Shown one piece after another: positions 18,606-28,009 of a stretch of DNA of 64,000 nucleotides. The position numbers were made by a program, and so were the translations under genes. The notes beneath the pieces were generated by a model, which did not search any database, was not told the DNA's origin, and saw nothing but the letters and a program-made list of their open reading frames with translations. Position 1 is the first letter of the stretch, and the number at the start of each line of letters is the position of its first letter. Source of the DNA: Cymbomonas tetramitiformis (Eukaryota; Chlorophyta; Pyramimonadophyceae; Pyramimonadales; Pyramimonadaceae); NCBI GenBank assembly GCA_001247695.2, contig LGRX02035124.1, positions 1-64,000 of the forward strand. The letters run 5' to 3'.

Positions 18606-19427
18606 TTAGATAAGAGCTTGTTTAGCATCTTCTGTCGTAGCACCATCCAGCGCGAACTTGCCCATAAGACTGAAAGTGAACATGCCCACACCAGTAGCCT
18701 CCCCACCACGTAGCATCCTTGCACGTGTCAGAGGGTTTCGAAACACCATCACCCATATATATCTCCTTCCAACGGGCCCGTGCTCCAGATGTCCAATCAC
18801 ATGTAAGCGTCCTGCATGACAAAGTTTGCGAAAGTATTGTGCTCTGCTCTCAGGCATATCTGGCATGTGGTGCGATGGCACGTGAATACAAGCCACCACT
18901 CTGCTGGCCAGTACTGCCAATGGCAACGCAATATCCAGCACAGCAAACCACGGTGACGTTATTACCGCGTCACACACTCCGTACTTCTCCTTCCAGGCAC
19001 GATAATTGCCCGGCTGCAATGCGTTGAGGGCCTCGGGCCATCCCAACTGCGGATTCCAATCATTGTTCATAACCTCCAAGTGAGGCCATTCCAATGACAT
19101 TACCTTGCCAATCACACCCGTACCAGCCCAAGAAGGGTCCCAGACCTGTGTGATCTTCTTCCAGCTCACTTCGTGCGCCAAGCGCTTCACTTCCTGAGGA
19201 ACTGTCATAACCAGCTCCAGGCCCCAGTCCAGTTGGCTGGCCGTCTTCACTTGGGCTCTGGTCAGCTGGGTGACGTCCCCCCTCTTCTGCACCTCCTCCA
19301 AGCTCATAGCCTGCACCGTGGCTGCCCTACGTAGACTTCTTGCTCGAGTGTGCTGCTCTGAACACTTTCGGCTCAAAATCGTGCGGTGACCGTCATGCCA
19401 ATGCCCTGGCATCACGTCTGTAATCAC
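18606..19427 (-). CDS. Amino-methyltransferase-like domain at the end of a gypsy polyprotein
   Basis: A 273-residue segment with hallmarks of an N6-adenine/N4-cytosine type SAM methyltransferase. It has WDPSWAGTGVIGKV (residues about 96-109, SAM-binding motif I of DPxAGxG form), an acidic NNDWN (residues 121-125) after the second strand, and CDAVITSPWF (residues 152-161) at the place of the catalytic (D/N/S)PP(Y/F) motif. Further strands (VVACIHVPSHH, VGRRYIWVMVF) complete a Rossmann-like pattern. It is in the same frame as the integrase-PHD segment upstream, separated only by one TAG and three codons, so it was the C-terminal domain of the same polyprotein or is reached by readthrough. The second Pro of the motif is Trp here. 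The class is inferred from motifs; substrate unknown. Confidence 0.55.
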   Translation of the reverse strand: MITDVMPGHWHDGHRTILSRKCSEQHTRARSLRRAATVQAMSLEEVQKRGDVTQLTRAQVKTASQLDWGLELVMTVPQEVKRLAHEVSWKKITQVWDPSWAGTGVIGKVMSLEWPHLEVMNNDWNPQLGWPEALNALQPGNYRAWKEKYGVCDAVITSPWFAVLDIALPLAVLASRVVACIHVPSHHMPDMPESRAQYFRKLCHAGRLHVIGHLEHGPVGRRYIWVMVFRNPLTRARMLRGGEATGVGMFTFSLMGKFALDGATTEDAKQALI

Positions 19428-19436
19428 CCTGATCAG

Positions 19437-20997
19437 CTATTCTTGGTTTCCCCATGCCACTCGGTCCGGGAGATCACCCATGGTCCCCTCTTTCCTGGCA
19501 ACCTGTCGCGATGTAAGCGCCTGCCATGGCTGCTCACGACCCAACCTCACTGCCCGGTGCGGGTCCACGTCAGCAGGCAATAATATCGTGTCCGCCCCCA
19601 GTTTCTCCTTCAGCTGCGGCTCCATGGCAGCCATTCTCTCCACGATGGATATGCCCACCTCGGCGGAGGCTGCCACCACTGCTGCCCCCAGGCACTTGGG
19701 ACATTGCCAGTCTCCTTCGGGCACTTTCTCCAACGCAGGCTCCAGATACCAAATGTGATAACCACGATTGCACGTGTCACACAGTAGCATTGATGCCTCG
19801 CCATCAGTCCTCATGCACTTCTCACACGCAAGACGTTTGTTGGGAATAGCTGCGCTGCAGTCGTATTGGTCCTTCACGTGTAAATGGCATGGCGCAATGC
19901 TTTGCACCGTGCTCTTTTCTCGGAGCTTAGTGCTGTCTTCCAGCACCACCACACCGTCTTTCTGAACCTTGACCAGCTTCAGGATGGCTGGTTTGGTGGC
20001 CACCTCCATGCCAGAGCGTGGTTGCTGTCGTATGTAAACGAAGTCACCCGCCTTGAACTGATGCGGCTTCGGCTCGTAGCTGCCACTCCTCCTGTGCTCG
20101 TACAAAAGGGTGTCACGGTGTTGAGCGATCTCCAGATTGCATCCTGCGTGCACCACGAGCTTCTTCACGATAGTCGCTCGCTGCAGCAAATCCTCAGCCA
20201 GAGTCCGCTCGTCCTGTTTCTCAAAGTCCAGCTCAGGTCGCGCACGAAGGTCTGGTGGTACGGTAGCCTCCTGTGCGAACAGCAGTGTAAAAGGTGCAAC
20301 TCCAGTCGACTGCTGCTTGGCTGCGTTGTAGCTGAGTACAAGTGACCAGAGCAGCTCGTCCCACTCGAAGTCCAGGCCCTTGTCGAGAGCCATCTTCTTG
20401 AAGCAGAACTTGATGGTTCGCACCACCCGCTCGGTTAAACCATTGCTCTCTGGGGAGCCTGGTGAGGTGACTCTTCGGTCAATGAGGCACTGCCAGCACA
20501 GGGTGGCAAAGTCACCCTCAAACTCGGTACCTCCATCCACAAGGCATTCTGCTGGTGCCCCAAATACTGGCAGGACGTGATTACGAAACGCGCTGGCGAT
20601 GGTGGAGGCTTCCTTGTTGGGGATCGGAACACACACAATGAAACGCGTGTAGTGCTCTGTCATGACCAAGACGCGCTGGTTCCCAGCCCTCGTGACACGT
20701 TTCGTGGGCAAAGCCAAGTTCTGGGACCACCGGTACATGAAGGACTTGATCTCCAACGGCGCGAGCATTGCCTTCCCCCGCGCGTAGTAATGAGTCTTCA
20801 CCCTCTGACAGGTCTCACACTGTGTGACCACTGCTCTGACATCCTGTTTCATGCCCACCCAGTAATGGCGTTGCCACAAGAGATTCAATGTTCGCCTGAC
20901 GCCCCAGTGGCCAGTCCTCTCGTGGTACTCACGTACAAGCTGAAGCCTGTCGCCGGGCTTAGGCACCAGCAGCTCCTTACCGTTGATGGTGATCATA
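19437..20997 (-). CDS. Ty3/gypsy integrase with C-terminal PHD finger
   Basis: Order (residues counted from the open frame): HHCC zinc domain (H30, H35, C65, C68), rve core, linker, basic KAGDFVYIRQQ segment, then a C4HC3 PHD finger (CEKC, LLCDTCNRGYH, WQCPKC; about residues 395-440) and a tail ending at TAG. In the core, D159 (CLVDGGTEFEG) and E194 (SNGLTERVVRTIK) are present, but the first catalytic Asp is replaced by Asn98 (RWSQNLALP), so strand transfer is probably lost in this copy. PHD fingers read histone tails, and in retroelement integrases such add-ons are thought to steer insertion into chromatin. The N-terminal five codons of the open frame belong to the MITE at 20998-21331. Parts of the same polyprotein flank it on both sides. 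Confidence 0.85.
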
Positions 20998-21331
20998 CAG
21001 TAATACTGCATATTTAAGAGAACAGGGATATGCGGTCAGCCAGCCTCATCGGAAAAAAGTGAACCCCCCCCCGCCCCCCAACACGCCAGCGGCGCTTAAC
21101 GAAGCGCGATCCAATAAGGTCAGCGATAGCCAGGTTTGTTCCTTATTTGCGACCATACCATATTTAATACATGGTTTAACATGGTTTCCCAACCATATTT
21201 CCTCATCTAGCCAGCTCCCGTTCTCTTATTTGGACCCATTCTCTTAACGATTTGAAAAGGCTCAGGGTCATCGTAAAAAAAACGCTGGCTGGTTCCTTAT
21301 CGTCGATTCTCTTAAAGGTGAGATATTACTG
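20998..21331. mobile_element. 334-bp TA-flanked MITE (copy A)
   Basis: Ends CAGTAATACTGCATATTTAAG and, inverted, CAGTAATATCTCACCTTTAAG, flanked by TA on both sides: a Tc1/mariner- or pogo-like miniature element. It is nearly identical to 24992-25338. It interrupts the retroelement coding sequence; removing it with one TA brings the frames on the two sides into register. Confidence 0.85.
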
Positions 21332-21675
21332 TATACAGTTCACCCATGAGTTCGTCCCACCTGTGACGAGCGGCCCTCTTCCTGACTCTGTTGTAGTCCT
21401 CCTTGGGGATCTCCACTGAGCCTCCGGCCTTTATCCACGCGAGGCACAGCTCGTCCTCGTGTATGTCAGGGTACTTCTCCCGGAGCGCCGGGGGGTCTCT
21501 TGATGGGTCACGTTGGCCAACATGGCAACGAGCCTCATCGTATCTGGCAGCCTGGACAGCCTCATCTCTTTCTCCTTCACTGCTGGCGCCCACTCAGGCG
21601 CTGAGCTCACTTCCACCGGTTTGTCCCCAGGCCTTGAGAAGGCTTGGCGCTGCCGCGCCTTGTAGCCTGCTACCT
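21332..21675 (-). pseudogene. Polyprotein linker between methyltransferase and integrase, frameshifted
   Basis: Protein-like minus-strand sequence in two overlapping frames (21431-21778 and 21312-21593). Pieces such as ALREKYPDIHEDELCLAWI and YNRVRKRAARHRWDELMGEL continue the gypsy polyprotein. Frameshifts lie near 21690 and 21500. No known domain; acidic and helical character. Confidence 0.55.
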
Positions 21676-23211
21676 TCATGGAGGCGAGCTTCCACTGCCG
21701 GCGACGTGGAACTGCGTCCGCAGGCCTTGAGTACCTTTCTGCCCTTGACTGCACATGTGTTGCAGTCGCTGCTCCCAATCCTGGTGACTAAGGCGTCGGG
21801 CGACTTGTTGGGTGTAGTCGTTGGACCTGGTGACCCACTCCGCTAGCTGCGCTTGCACAGGCTCTGGAGCCACTCCTGAGGCAGCTGTTGCCTTGGCAGA
21901 CCCCGCAACTGGTATGGCAGCTAATACGCCTTGCTCCCCCTCCTCGCTCTCCTCGCTCCTTGGCAGCTTGGTCGTGCTGACCTCCGCAACTGCGTACAGC
22001 AGCTCCATTGCTCTGCGATCCATGGCGAGGCCAAGTATCCCAGCTAGCTCTCCATCACGCATGCCCTGAGTCATGCGCAGCTCACTTGTGCTGTACCCCA
22101 TGGCAATGACCTTCTCGTCCAGGTTAACCTCTCTGGTTTCTCCTTCCTCCGTGGTGTCACCAATCCTCACCACCGTACCTGCGCGTGGGGCACGGAAGGC
22201 TCGGGAGTTCTGCGTCGCCAGGATGGTTGGTAGTACTCGCATGGGCTCTCCCACCACGTTGGCGATGTGATGTGGCTTCCTGTCCCCAGTCACTACCTTG
22301 CGCGGCTTCCAGTCTCGCTGTAGAATGTCACTCACGTATCTGTCTGGTGGTCTGTTCACCATCTCCATTACCAGGTTGAACTGGTGGTTCTGGAACAGGT
22401 TGCTCCAATATGCTCGTAGGCGGTGTGCATATGATCCTGCGCGCGCTGCGTCAAAGGATACTGGCTGACCCACCACACTGTTGATGATGGGGAACACCTC
22501 CTTCCTGATCTTCGTATTCTCTCGGTGCGACAGTGGGGAGACGTTCTCCAACACACACGCTGGCGGTCGCCGAGGCTGCAGCTGTTGCAGCGTCGAGAGG
22601 ATTTTCACTGCCTGGTAGAACAGCCTGCTGTGCTTGCCCTCCAGCCCTGCTAGTTTGCCCGCCGGTGATAGGTCCTGACAAGGGTAGCCACAAACCATGA
22701 TCCACCTGTCTCCACTCAGCGCTCCTGCGTGAACGAGGTCATCGAGGCTGGTGTCCTCGAGGTTGCTAGGCAGCTGTTCCAGGTGGATGGCCGCTGTCGG
22801 GAACAGGTCGGGGTGTCGGCGACTGAGTGCCATGCACCTTGTCCTCGCTACCGCCTGGCTGGCCGCTGAGATGTCCTGGTAGAGGTACTTGTTGACCTTG
22901 ACGCCGCAGCGCAAGAGCATCTCCAGCCCAGCACACAGACCTCCACAGGGCTCGTGGCAAACCACGCCTTCTTCTCTAGCTTCTCGAAAGAAGCTCTTGT
23001 TGACCACCCTGGTGTCGATCTTCTTGGGCACTTTCAGCTTGCCAGCCTCCATGGTGTCGTCGCTGTAAACCGCTGGGGAGCCTCCTGAATGCATACCTCT
23101 GACCGGCTGCACCTGGCTGAGGGCATCCCAAGCGGCTCGCGTCAATCTGCCAGAGCACCTGGCCACCTTTTGGTGGTCAGTGTCAAACATGACACCCCTG
23201 CTGCACTCCAA
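21676..23211 (-). CDS. DNMT3-like C5-cytosine DNA methyltransferase within a retroelement
   Basis: Adds methyl groups to cytosine C5 in DNA. Motif I is CHEPCGGLCAGLEML (about residues 85-99), motif IV CGYPCQD with catalytic Cys178, motif VI VLENVSP (Glu222) and motif VIII YAHRLRAYWSNLF (about 261-273). The last resembles the RxRYFWGN block of DNMT3. Motif IX/X-like LPTILATQNSRAFR and a C-terminal MGYSTSELRMTQGM segment with a GILGLAM helix follow. All catalytic motifs are intact. It sits between RNase H and integrase of a Ty3/gypsy polyprotein on the same strand; one frameshift on each side separates it today. DNMT capture by retrotransposons has been described in dinoflagellates and charophytes (de Mendoza and colleagues, 2018), where self-methylation of the element was proposed. 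The last 11 residues look frameshifted. Confidence 0.88.
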   Translation of the reverse strand: MECSRGVMFDTDHQKVARCSGRLTRAAWDALSQVQPVRGMHSGGSPAVYSDDTMEAGKLKVPKKIDTRVVNKSFFREAREEGVVCHEPCGGLCAGLEMLLRCGVKVNKYLYQDISAASQAVARTRCMALSRRHPDLFPTAAIHLEQLPSNLEDTSLDDLVHAGALSGDRWIMVCGYPCQDLSPAGKLAGLEGKHSRLFYQAVKILSTLQQLQPRRPPACVLENVSPLSHRENTKIRKEVFPIINSVVGQPVSFDAARAGSYAHRLRAYWSNLFQNHQFNLVMEMVNRPPDRYVSDILQRDWKPRKVVTGDRKPHHIANVVGEPMRVLPTILATQNSRAFRAPRAGTVVRIGDTTEEGETREVNLDEKVIAMGYSTSELRMTQGMRDGELAGILGLAMDRRAMELLYAVAEVSTTKLPRSEESEEGEQGVLAAIPVAGSAKATAASGVAPEPVQAQLAEWVTRSNDYTQQVARRLSHQDWEQRLQHMCSQGQKGTQGLRTQFHVAGSGSSPP

Positions 23212-24080
23212 CTCGCCTCCTGGTAGTGGATGTCGAACAGTCGGTGGACCTCACCGGTCCCCAGCTGTTCTCTGACCGCTCTCTCGCAGTAGTTGGCCAC
23301 CTGGGCCTCTGGGTTCGCTTCTGGGCCAAGCGGCGGTTCTCTGGTCACCTCCAGGCAGATGGCATCGGCGAGACCACACGTACTTCTCTCAGCGTACCCT
23401 GCTTCTCGCGCACAGTCACCTTCTCGGTCCAGGCGGGCACCAGTCTCGTCGGCTGTGCTGGGCAGCGGGTGCCTTGAAGGCACGTCGGCGTTCTCGTTCT
23501 TTGGCCCTGGTCGGTGCCGGACCGTGAACTCGAACTCTTGCAGACTGATGATGGCCCAGCGCAGGTGCTGGCCTTGCAGGTCAGCCTTCTCCATGAGAGT
23601 TGTGAGTGGCGAATGGCCATTGACTAGCGTGAAGTGCACCCCTTGCAGGTACTGACGCAGAGTGAGGATCGCCCACACCACCGTCAGCATTTCACCCTGA
23701 AAGCTCGCATAGTGTCTCTCTGTCTTTGACAATGAGCGGCTGATCACCACGCAGATGTGCTCCACTCCCTCTTCATCCTTCTGGCCCAGCACTGCGCCAA
23801 TGCCATGGATGCTCCAGTCCGTGTAGAGGAAGATGGGCTTATCATAGTCGATGGGCTTCAGACACCTCCCTGAGCAAAGAGCATCCTTGAGCTTTTGCAA
23901 CGCTTGGTCCTGGTCCTTCCCCCAAGCCTCCTTGACGTCCACCACTTCCTTTCTGAGCAGGTCGTTCAGTGGTCGAGCCATCTCTGAATAGTTGGGTCCC
24001 ATGGGCTCTCCCACCAACCCCTTATAGTAATTCATGAGTCCGAGAATGGAGCGTACTCCAGTCTTGTCCTCGGGCGGGCC
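23142..24080 (-). pseudogene. Gypsy RT thumb and RNase H, separated from RT by a frameshift
   Basis: Begins in frame around 24080 with KTGVRSILGLMNYYKGL (the connection typical after gypsy RT). RNase H then follows with FLYTDWSIHGIGAVL (first Asp), the KTERHYASFQGEMLTVVWAI block (Glu), FTLVNGHSPL (where TDHxPL is usual; Asp is replaced by Asn-Gly) and RWAIISLQEFEFTVRHRPG ending NENADVPSRHP. The segment after 23450 is linker. A further frameshift at about 23215 precedes the methyltransferase. Confidence 0.85.
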
Positions 24081-24991
24081 TGGGCAGCTCTTGAATGGCC
24101 TTGCACTTGATGTCCTGTGCGCCGATGGTGTTGTGACCGATGCGGTAGCCCAGGAAGTCCACGGTGGCCGCCCCGAAGGTCGACTTGCCTGAGTGCAGCC
24201 GGATCCCTGCATCCCCCAAGGTCCGAAGCACGGCCTCCACATTCTTAATGTGCTGCTCAGCGGTGTCTGAGTAGATGCGCACGTCGTCGACGTACGCCAC
24301 CGTGCAATGTTGCAGGTGGTGCAGCTCATAGTCAACGATTCTGATGAACGCGGCAGTTGCTCCAGCTGCCCCAAATGGCATGGAGGTGTAGCGATAAAGC
24401 TGGTTGCCCCACCAGAACGCTGTCTTGTCTCTGTCCTCTGAGGTGGCCATGGGAATCTGGTGGAAGGCTTTGGTCGCGTCCAGGGTCGTCTTGAACTTGG
24501 CCTTGGCCACGCGCTGGTAGAGTTCCTCCGGTCTGTGCGGCAGCGTGTTGTCCTTCAGCGACAACCGGTTGGTGTTCTGGAGGTCGACGCAGAAGCGTGT
24601 AGAAGTCCACTGTCCAGTCTCATGGTCTTTCTTTCCTGCGACCATCACGTTGCTGGCATGTCTACAGTGTTGTGAAGCAGGCTCGATGAAATCGTACTCC
24701 AACAGCTCTTTGCAGTGCAGGTCGATGATCTCCTGCTCTCCCGGGCTGTACTTCCTCGGTCGCTGGTAGGCCACCTTGATCTCGTCCTTGAACGGGATGG
24801 CAAAGTTTGCGTGTGCTGCTCCACCATGATAGCCCTTGATGTCCTGCGGCCTGTTGGCGAAGCAATAGCTGCACCTCTTCACCACGTTGCGCATCTCCTT
24901 CCAGTTCTCCTCGGTGAACTCAGGCGGGTGACCTCCAAAGGTGGCATTGAGCTCAGTGTCCAACCATGCAGCCTCGTCCTTGGTGACTCTA
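24022..24991 (-). pseudogene. Gypsy reverse transcriptase
   Basis: Copies element RNA into DNA. Visible blocks are FIEPASQHCRHASNVMV and KDHETGQWTSTRFCVDLQNTNRLS (fingers), FKTTLDATKAFHQIPM (motif A), PFGAAGATAAFIRI (motif B) and VAYVDDVRIYS (motif C, YVDD). They are in one frame of 327 residues that runs into 20 foreign residues after the indel near 24075. The upstream end is cut by MITE copy B at 24992. Catalytic residues are intact, but the copy cannot make full-length polyprotein. Confidence 0.9.
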
Positions 24992-25338
24992 CAGTAATAC
25001 TGCATATTTAAGAGAACAGGGATATGCGGTCAGCCAGCCTCATCGGAAAAAAGTGAACCCCCCCCCGCCCCCCAACACGCCAGCGGCGCTTAACGAAGCG
25101 CGATCCAATAAGGTCAGCGATAGCCAGGTTTGTTCCTTATTTGCGACCATACCATATTTAATACATGGTTTAACATGATTTCCCAACCATATTTCCTCAT
25201 CTAGCCAGCCCCCGTTCTCTTATTTGGACCCATTCTCTTAACGATTTGAAAAGGCTCAGGGTCATCGGAAAAAACGCGACCCCCCCAAACGCTGGCTGGT
25301 CTCTTATCGTCGATTCTCTTAAAAGTGAGGTATTACTG
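24992..25338. mobile_element. 347-bp TA-flanked MITE (copy B)
   Basis: Same ends as copy A (CAGTAATACTGCATATTTAAG and inverted CAGTAATACCTCACTTTTAAG), same orientation, flanked by TA. The internal sequence differs from copy A by a few substitutions and one small indel. It separates the RT from whatever preceded it on the minus strand. Confidence 0.85.
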
Positions 25339-26330
25339 TAGTGGTCCCCCCTGGCTGTAGCCCGTCTAACACCGTGTGCGGCAGCACCTCGTCCTGCTCT
25401 GCCACCATGGCTTCTCATCCAGGGTCCCATTGCCGCGAGGACCTCTGGTCGTCCCAAGCGGTTCTGGAGGAGCTTGCAGCGGGTCAGAGCACGAACCCAC
25501 AGCGGGTGCGCTCTGGAACCCCCCAGGGGCCACGGTGGCCACCCAGGCAGCAGCCGCGAGCAGCAACAAAAGTTTTAAAATTCTGCTGGCTCCTGCAGGT
25601 TAACTGGAGAGTGAAGGGTCAGTATGCATGTAAGCATCCTCCACATCCCGTGCATATGTCCCAAGCCTCCTCCTGCCGATACGTAGATCACCAGTGCCAA
25701 AACCAACGCCACGTACACTAGGCGAAATGGGCTACTCGGTAGCAAACGACTGCTCGCTGTAGGCGCTGTAGTCGGGCTGCGAAGCGCGGCTTCTGCATAC
25801 GACGTGGGATGGCTGCCAACGTGGCAGGTCCAGCAGCGGCGACTCGCTGTGCCACCGCGACTGCGTGACCCAGGAGATCCTGAAGCACTGCAAGTCTCAA
25901 ACGGTTGCGCTCCACGTGTGCACAGAGAAGTCCATGTCTGTAAACGTGAATGACCAACACGAAGGCGAGCCCCAGCGGAAGGATGTCCACCCAGACGAGC
26001 ATGGTGGAGACGATAAGCCCAAGTCGGAGCAAAGGTACGTGCCACTGCCCTGCTTGGGCATGATGAAACCCAGCAAGTTGCCAAGCAACGATACACAGCA
26101 GCAGCGAATGCCTCGCTACCACCATCTGTACATGAAGATGTGGGCTGTCATGAGCCCATGGCTGGCATGGTGCAGACTGTATCGCCCACAATGTGCGCGC
26201 CAGGGCCCTGCGAGCCCGGCTGGAACGGCACACACGGAGCATTACCAATTTACCCAGGTGTCTCGTGATCTCCACGGCCGCCCAGATCATCACCACTGCC
26301 AAGTGAGGCAGTTGTGGTCACAGCATGCGC
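25339..26330 (-). other. Uncertain region upstream of the gypsy RT, possible membrane-protein remnant
   Basis: Two overlapping minus-strand frames (25718-26302 and 25575-26096) contain hydrophobic spans (for example LLRLGLIVSTMLVWVDILPLG and LVYVALVLALVIYVSAGG). These could come from one frameshifted membrane-anchored segment. No gag zinc knuckle or protease motif of the gypsy element is visible here. The bases just past the MITE (25339-25569) also stay open on the minus strand. I do not recognise a family, and a chance origin cannot be excluded. Confidence 0.25.
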
Positions 26331-26869
26331 ACGAGCGTCCCCGCGAGGAGGAAGTACACCTGAATGTGCGCTGCCTGCCATGTCGTGGTAGGCTGTGTGC
26401 CCGGCCCATGGCCGGGACCACTGCTCAGTGTTGGGCGCGCCGGGCCGCAGCTGACCCGGTGCCCTCCCGAAAAGGCGGCATCACCACATTTCTCCTTCTG
26501 CTCCTCAACATTTCTTCGTGTCTCTCCACTGCTTCTCGTCCGTTGAAGGTCTGCACTGTCCTCTGGCCCGTGCTTTCCCCGACTGCGACCCCAGCATGCT
26601 GGGTTCTCTCCCTAACTAGGGCTCGGCGATCTCCTCCTGCGCTGTCCGCTTCGTGGGGAGTGTCGGCGCACCGGCCTGGAGCTCGCGCCAGTGTGAGGTC
26701 CGCTACGACGGTGTCCACCCTGGTCTCTGGTACCTGCGGCCTGAACGTCCTCACGCCATGGCGGGGTGGTGCTCTGTGGGAATCTGAACCTGTGGCGCAG
26801 GGGAGAAGTCCTCCCCCGGAGACTCTCGGCCCCACTTCCGGAAATCCCCTAGCCTGCGCCTGGCGCAGC

Positions 26870-27070
26870 AGCGCATGATTGAGCAGTTCGACTCCCGACA
26901 CCGCTCTCTTAGTCTAAACGTCGGGGATCGCGTGTGGGTCGACGGTCGTCACCTGACTATCCCAGGAGATAGGGGGCTCAAACCGAAGCTGCGTAAGCTT
27001 CGGCACGGACCCTTGCCCATCGTGGAGTGCCTTTACAGCGACCGCCAGATGGAGCTACCCCAACCGGACC
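26870..27070 (+). pseudogene. Gypsy integrase C-terminal fragment (element 2)
   Basis: LAQQRMIEQFDSRHRSLSLNVGDRVWVDGRHL and then KPKLRKLRHGPLPIVE: the typical alpha-helix, VGDxVW and GPF/Y blocks after the catalytic core of chromoviral integrases. The core itself is missing upstream. The plus orientation is opposite to the neighbouring methyltransferase-bearing gypsy. Homology stops at about 27060 and resumes at about 27495. Confidence 0.7.
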
Positions 27071-27494
27071 GCGGATGTCAAGGTTGGATATCAACCTTAA
27101 AGACTATGCGGCTGCTATTGAACTGTAGCAACACGCGATGATATTTGGTGGGGTATGAGTGCAGTCTCTGGTGTCCAGAAGTGTCTGCTTGAGCGCAATG
27201 CTCCTCATATACCTCAATGCCTCTCAGAACAGTTCGTTCTTCAAGAACTTGTCTTGCTTCGCCATCGAGATGCCGTACCCGGCCTCTCGATGACAGATGT
27301 CACTCATGGTGAGCGGATGACAGACATTATGACTGTACATGTCATAGTCGACCGTACTGACAATACTCGACGACTGTATGTCATTATAACATATGACATG
27401 ATATGATATGACATGGCATGACATGACATGTATGACATGTATGGCATGTATGACAGGTATGACAGGTATGGCACATATGTCATCGGTCATATCC
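27071..27494. repeat. Insertion with TATGACATG-type simple repeats
   Basis: About 420 bases inserted between two parts of a gypsy integrase tail. The right half (27310-27480) is a degenerate array of TATGACATG / TATGACAGG units. An AAGGTTGGATATCAACCTT palindrome lies near 27078. Related TGACAG-rich arrays occur at 34860-35200 and 60260-60500. Confidence 0.55.
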
Positions 27495-27880
27495 CTGACA
27501 ACGGAGCCCCCGCAGCTTATCGATTGGAGCTCCCGGCCAAGTGGAACATGCACGACGTTTTCACTGCCGACCGACTGACGCCCGTCGTGTCTGGAGCCGG
27601 ACAGTTCGCGGGCCGACAAGCCGAAGCGCCACCACCACCAGTCATGGTGGAAGGCCAGCGCGAGGTCGAAGTGGAGCGAATACTCCGCACCCGCACGCGC
27701 AAGCTAGGTAAGAAAGACGGCCACGTGGTGCAGGAATGGCTCACCAAATGGAAAGGGTTGCCCAGCAGCCATAACCAATGGAGAACGAGAGAGGACTTGG
27801 AAGGCAAAGGAGGAAGGCTGGAACCCCTACGCATATTCGAGGAAGAAGAGGAGAAGCGAGAACAAGGAGTGCGTCCGAAC
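27495..27880 (+). pseudogene. Chromodomain of gypsy element 2
   Basis: Continues the integrase tail (AYRLELPAKWNMHDVFTADRL), then a chromodomain with VERILRTRTRK, VVQEWLTKWKGLP and NQWRTREDLEG (the WxxW core typical of chromodomains). These domains bind methylated histone H3 and direct chromovirus integration to heterochromatin. The frame is intact within the segment and runs on to the methyltransferase motif I at about 28015. Confidence 0.75.
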
Positions 27881-28009
27881 CGACGTCGGAAGACGAACGG
27901 GAAGCACACCCCCAGGGACCTCAGTTGGCAGCAATCAGACCACCGACGCCCACTACAAGCAAGAGGAGCTAGCACTGCCTTCCAGCCCCACCTGATGGAA
28001 GTGGAGAAA

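Noticed and set aside
20998..25338. The 334/347-bp direct repeats as LTRs of the gypsy element
   Set aside because: They have CAGTAATAC terminal inverted repeats and TA duplications, lie inside the coding region (between linker and integrase, and upstream of RT), and therefore are MITEs.
25865..26878. 337-codon plus-strand frame
   Set aside because: Composition is irregular (Cys, Trp and His-rich runs) and no domain is visible; probably chance in GC-rich DNA.
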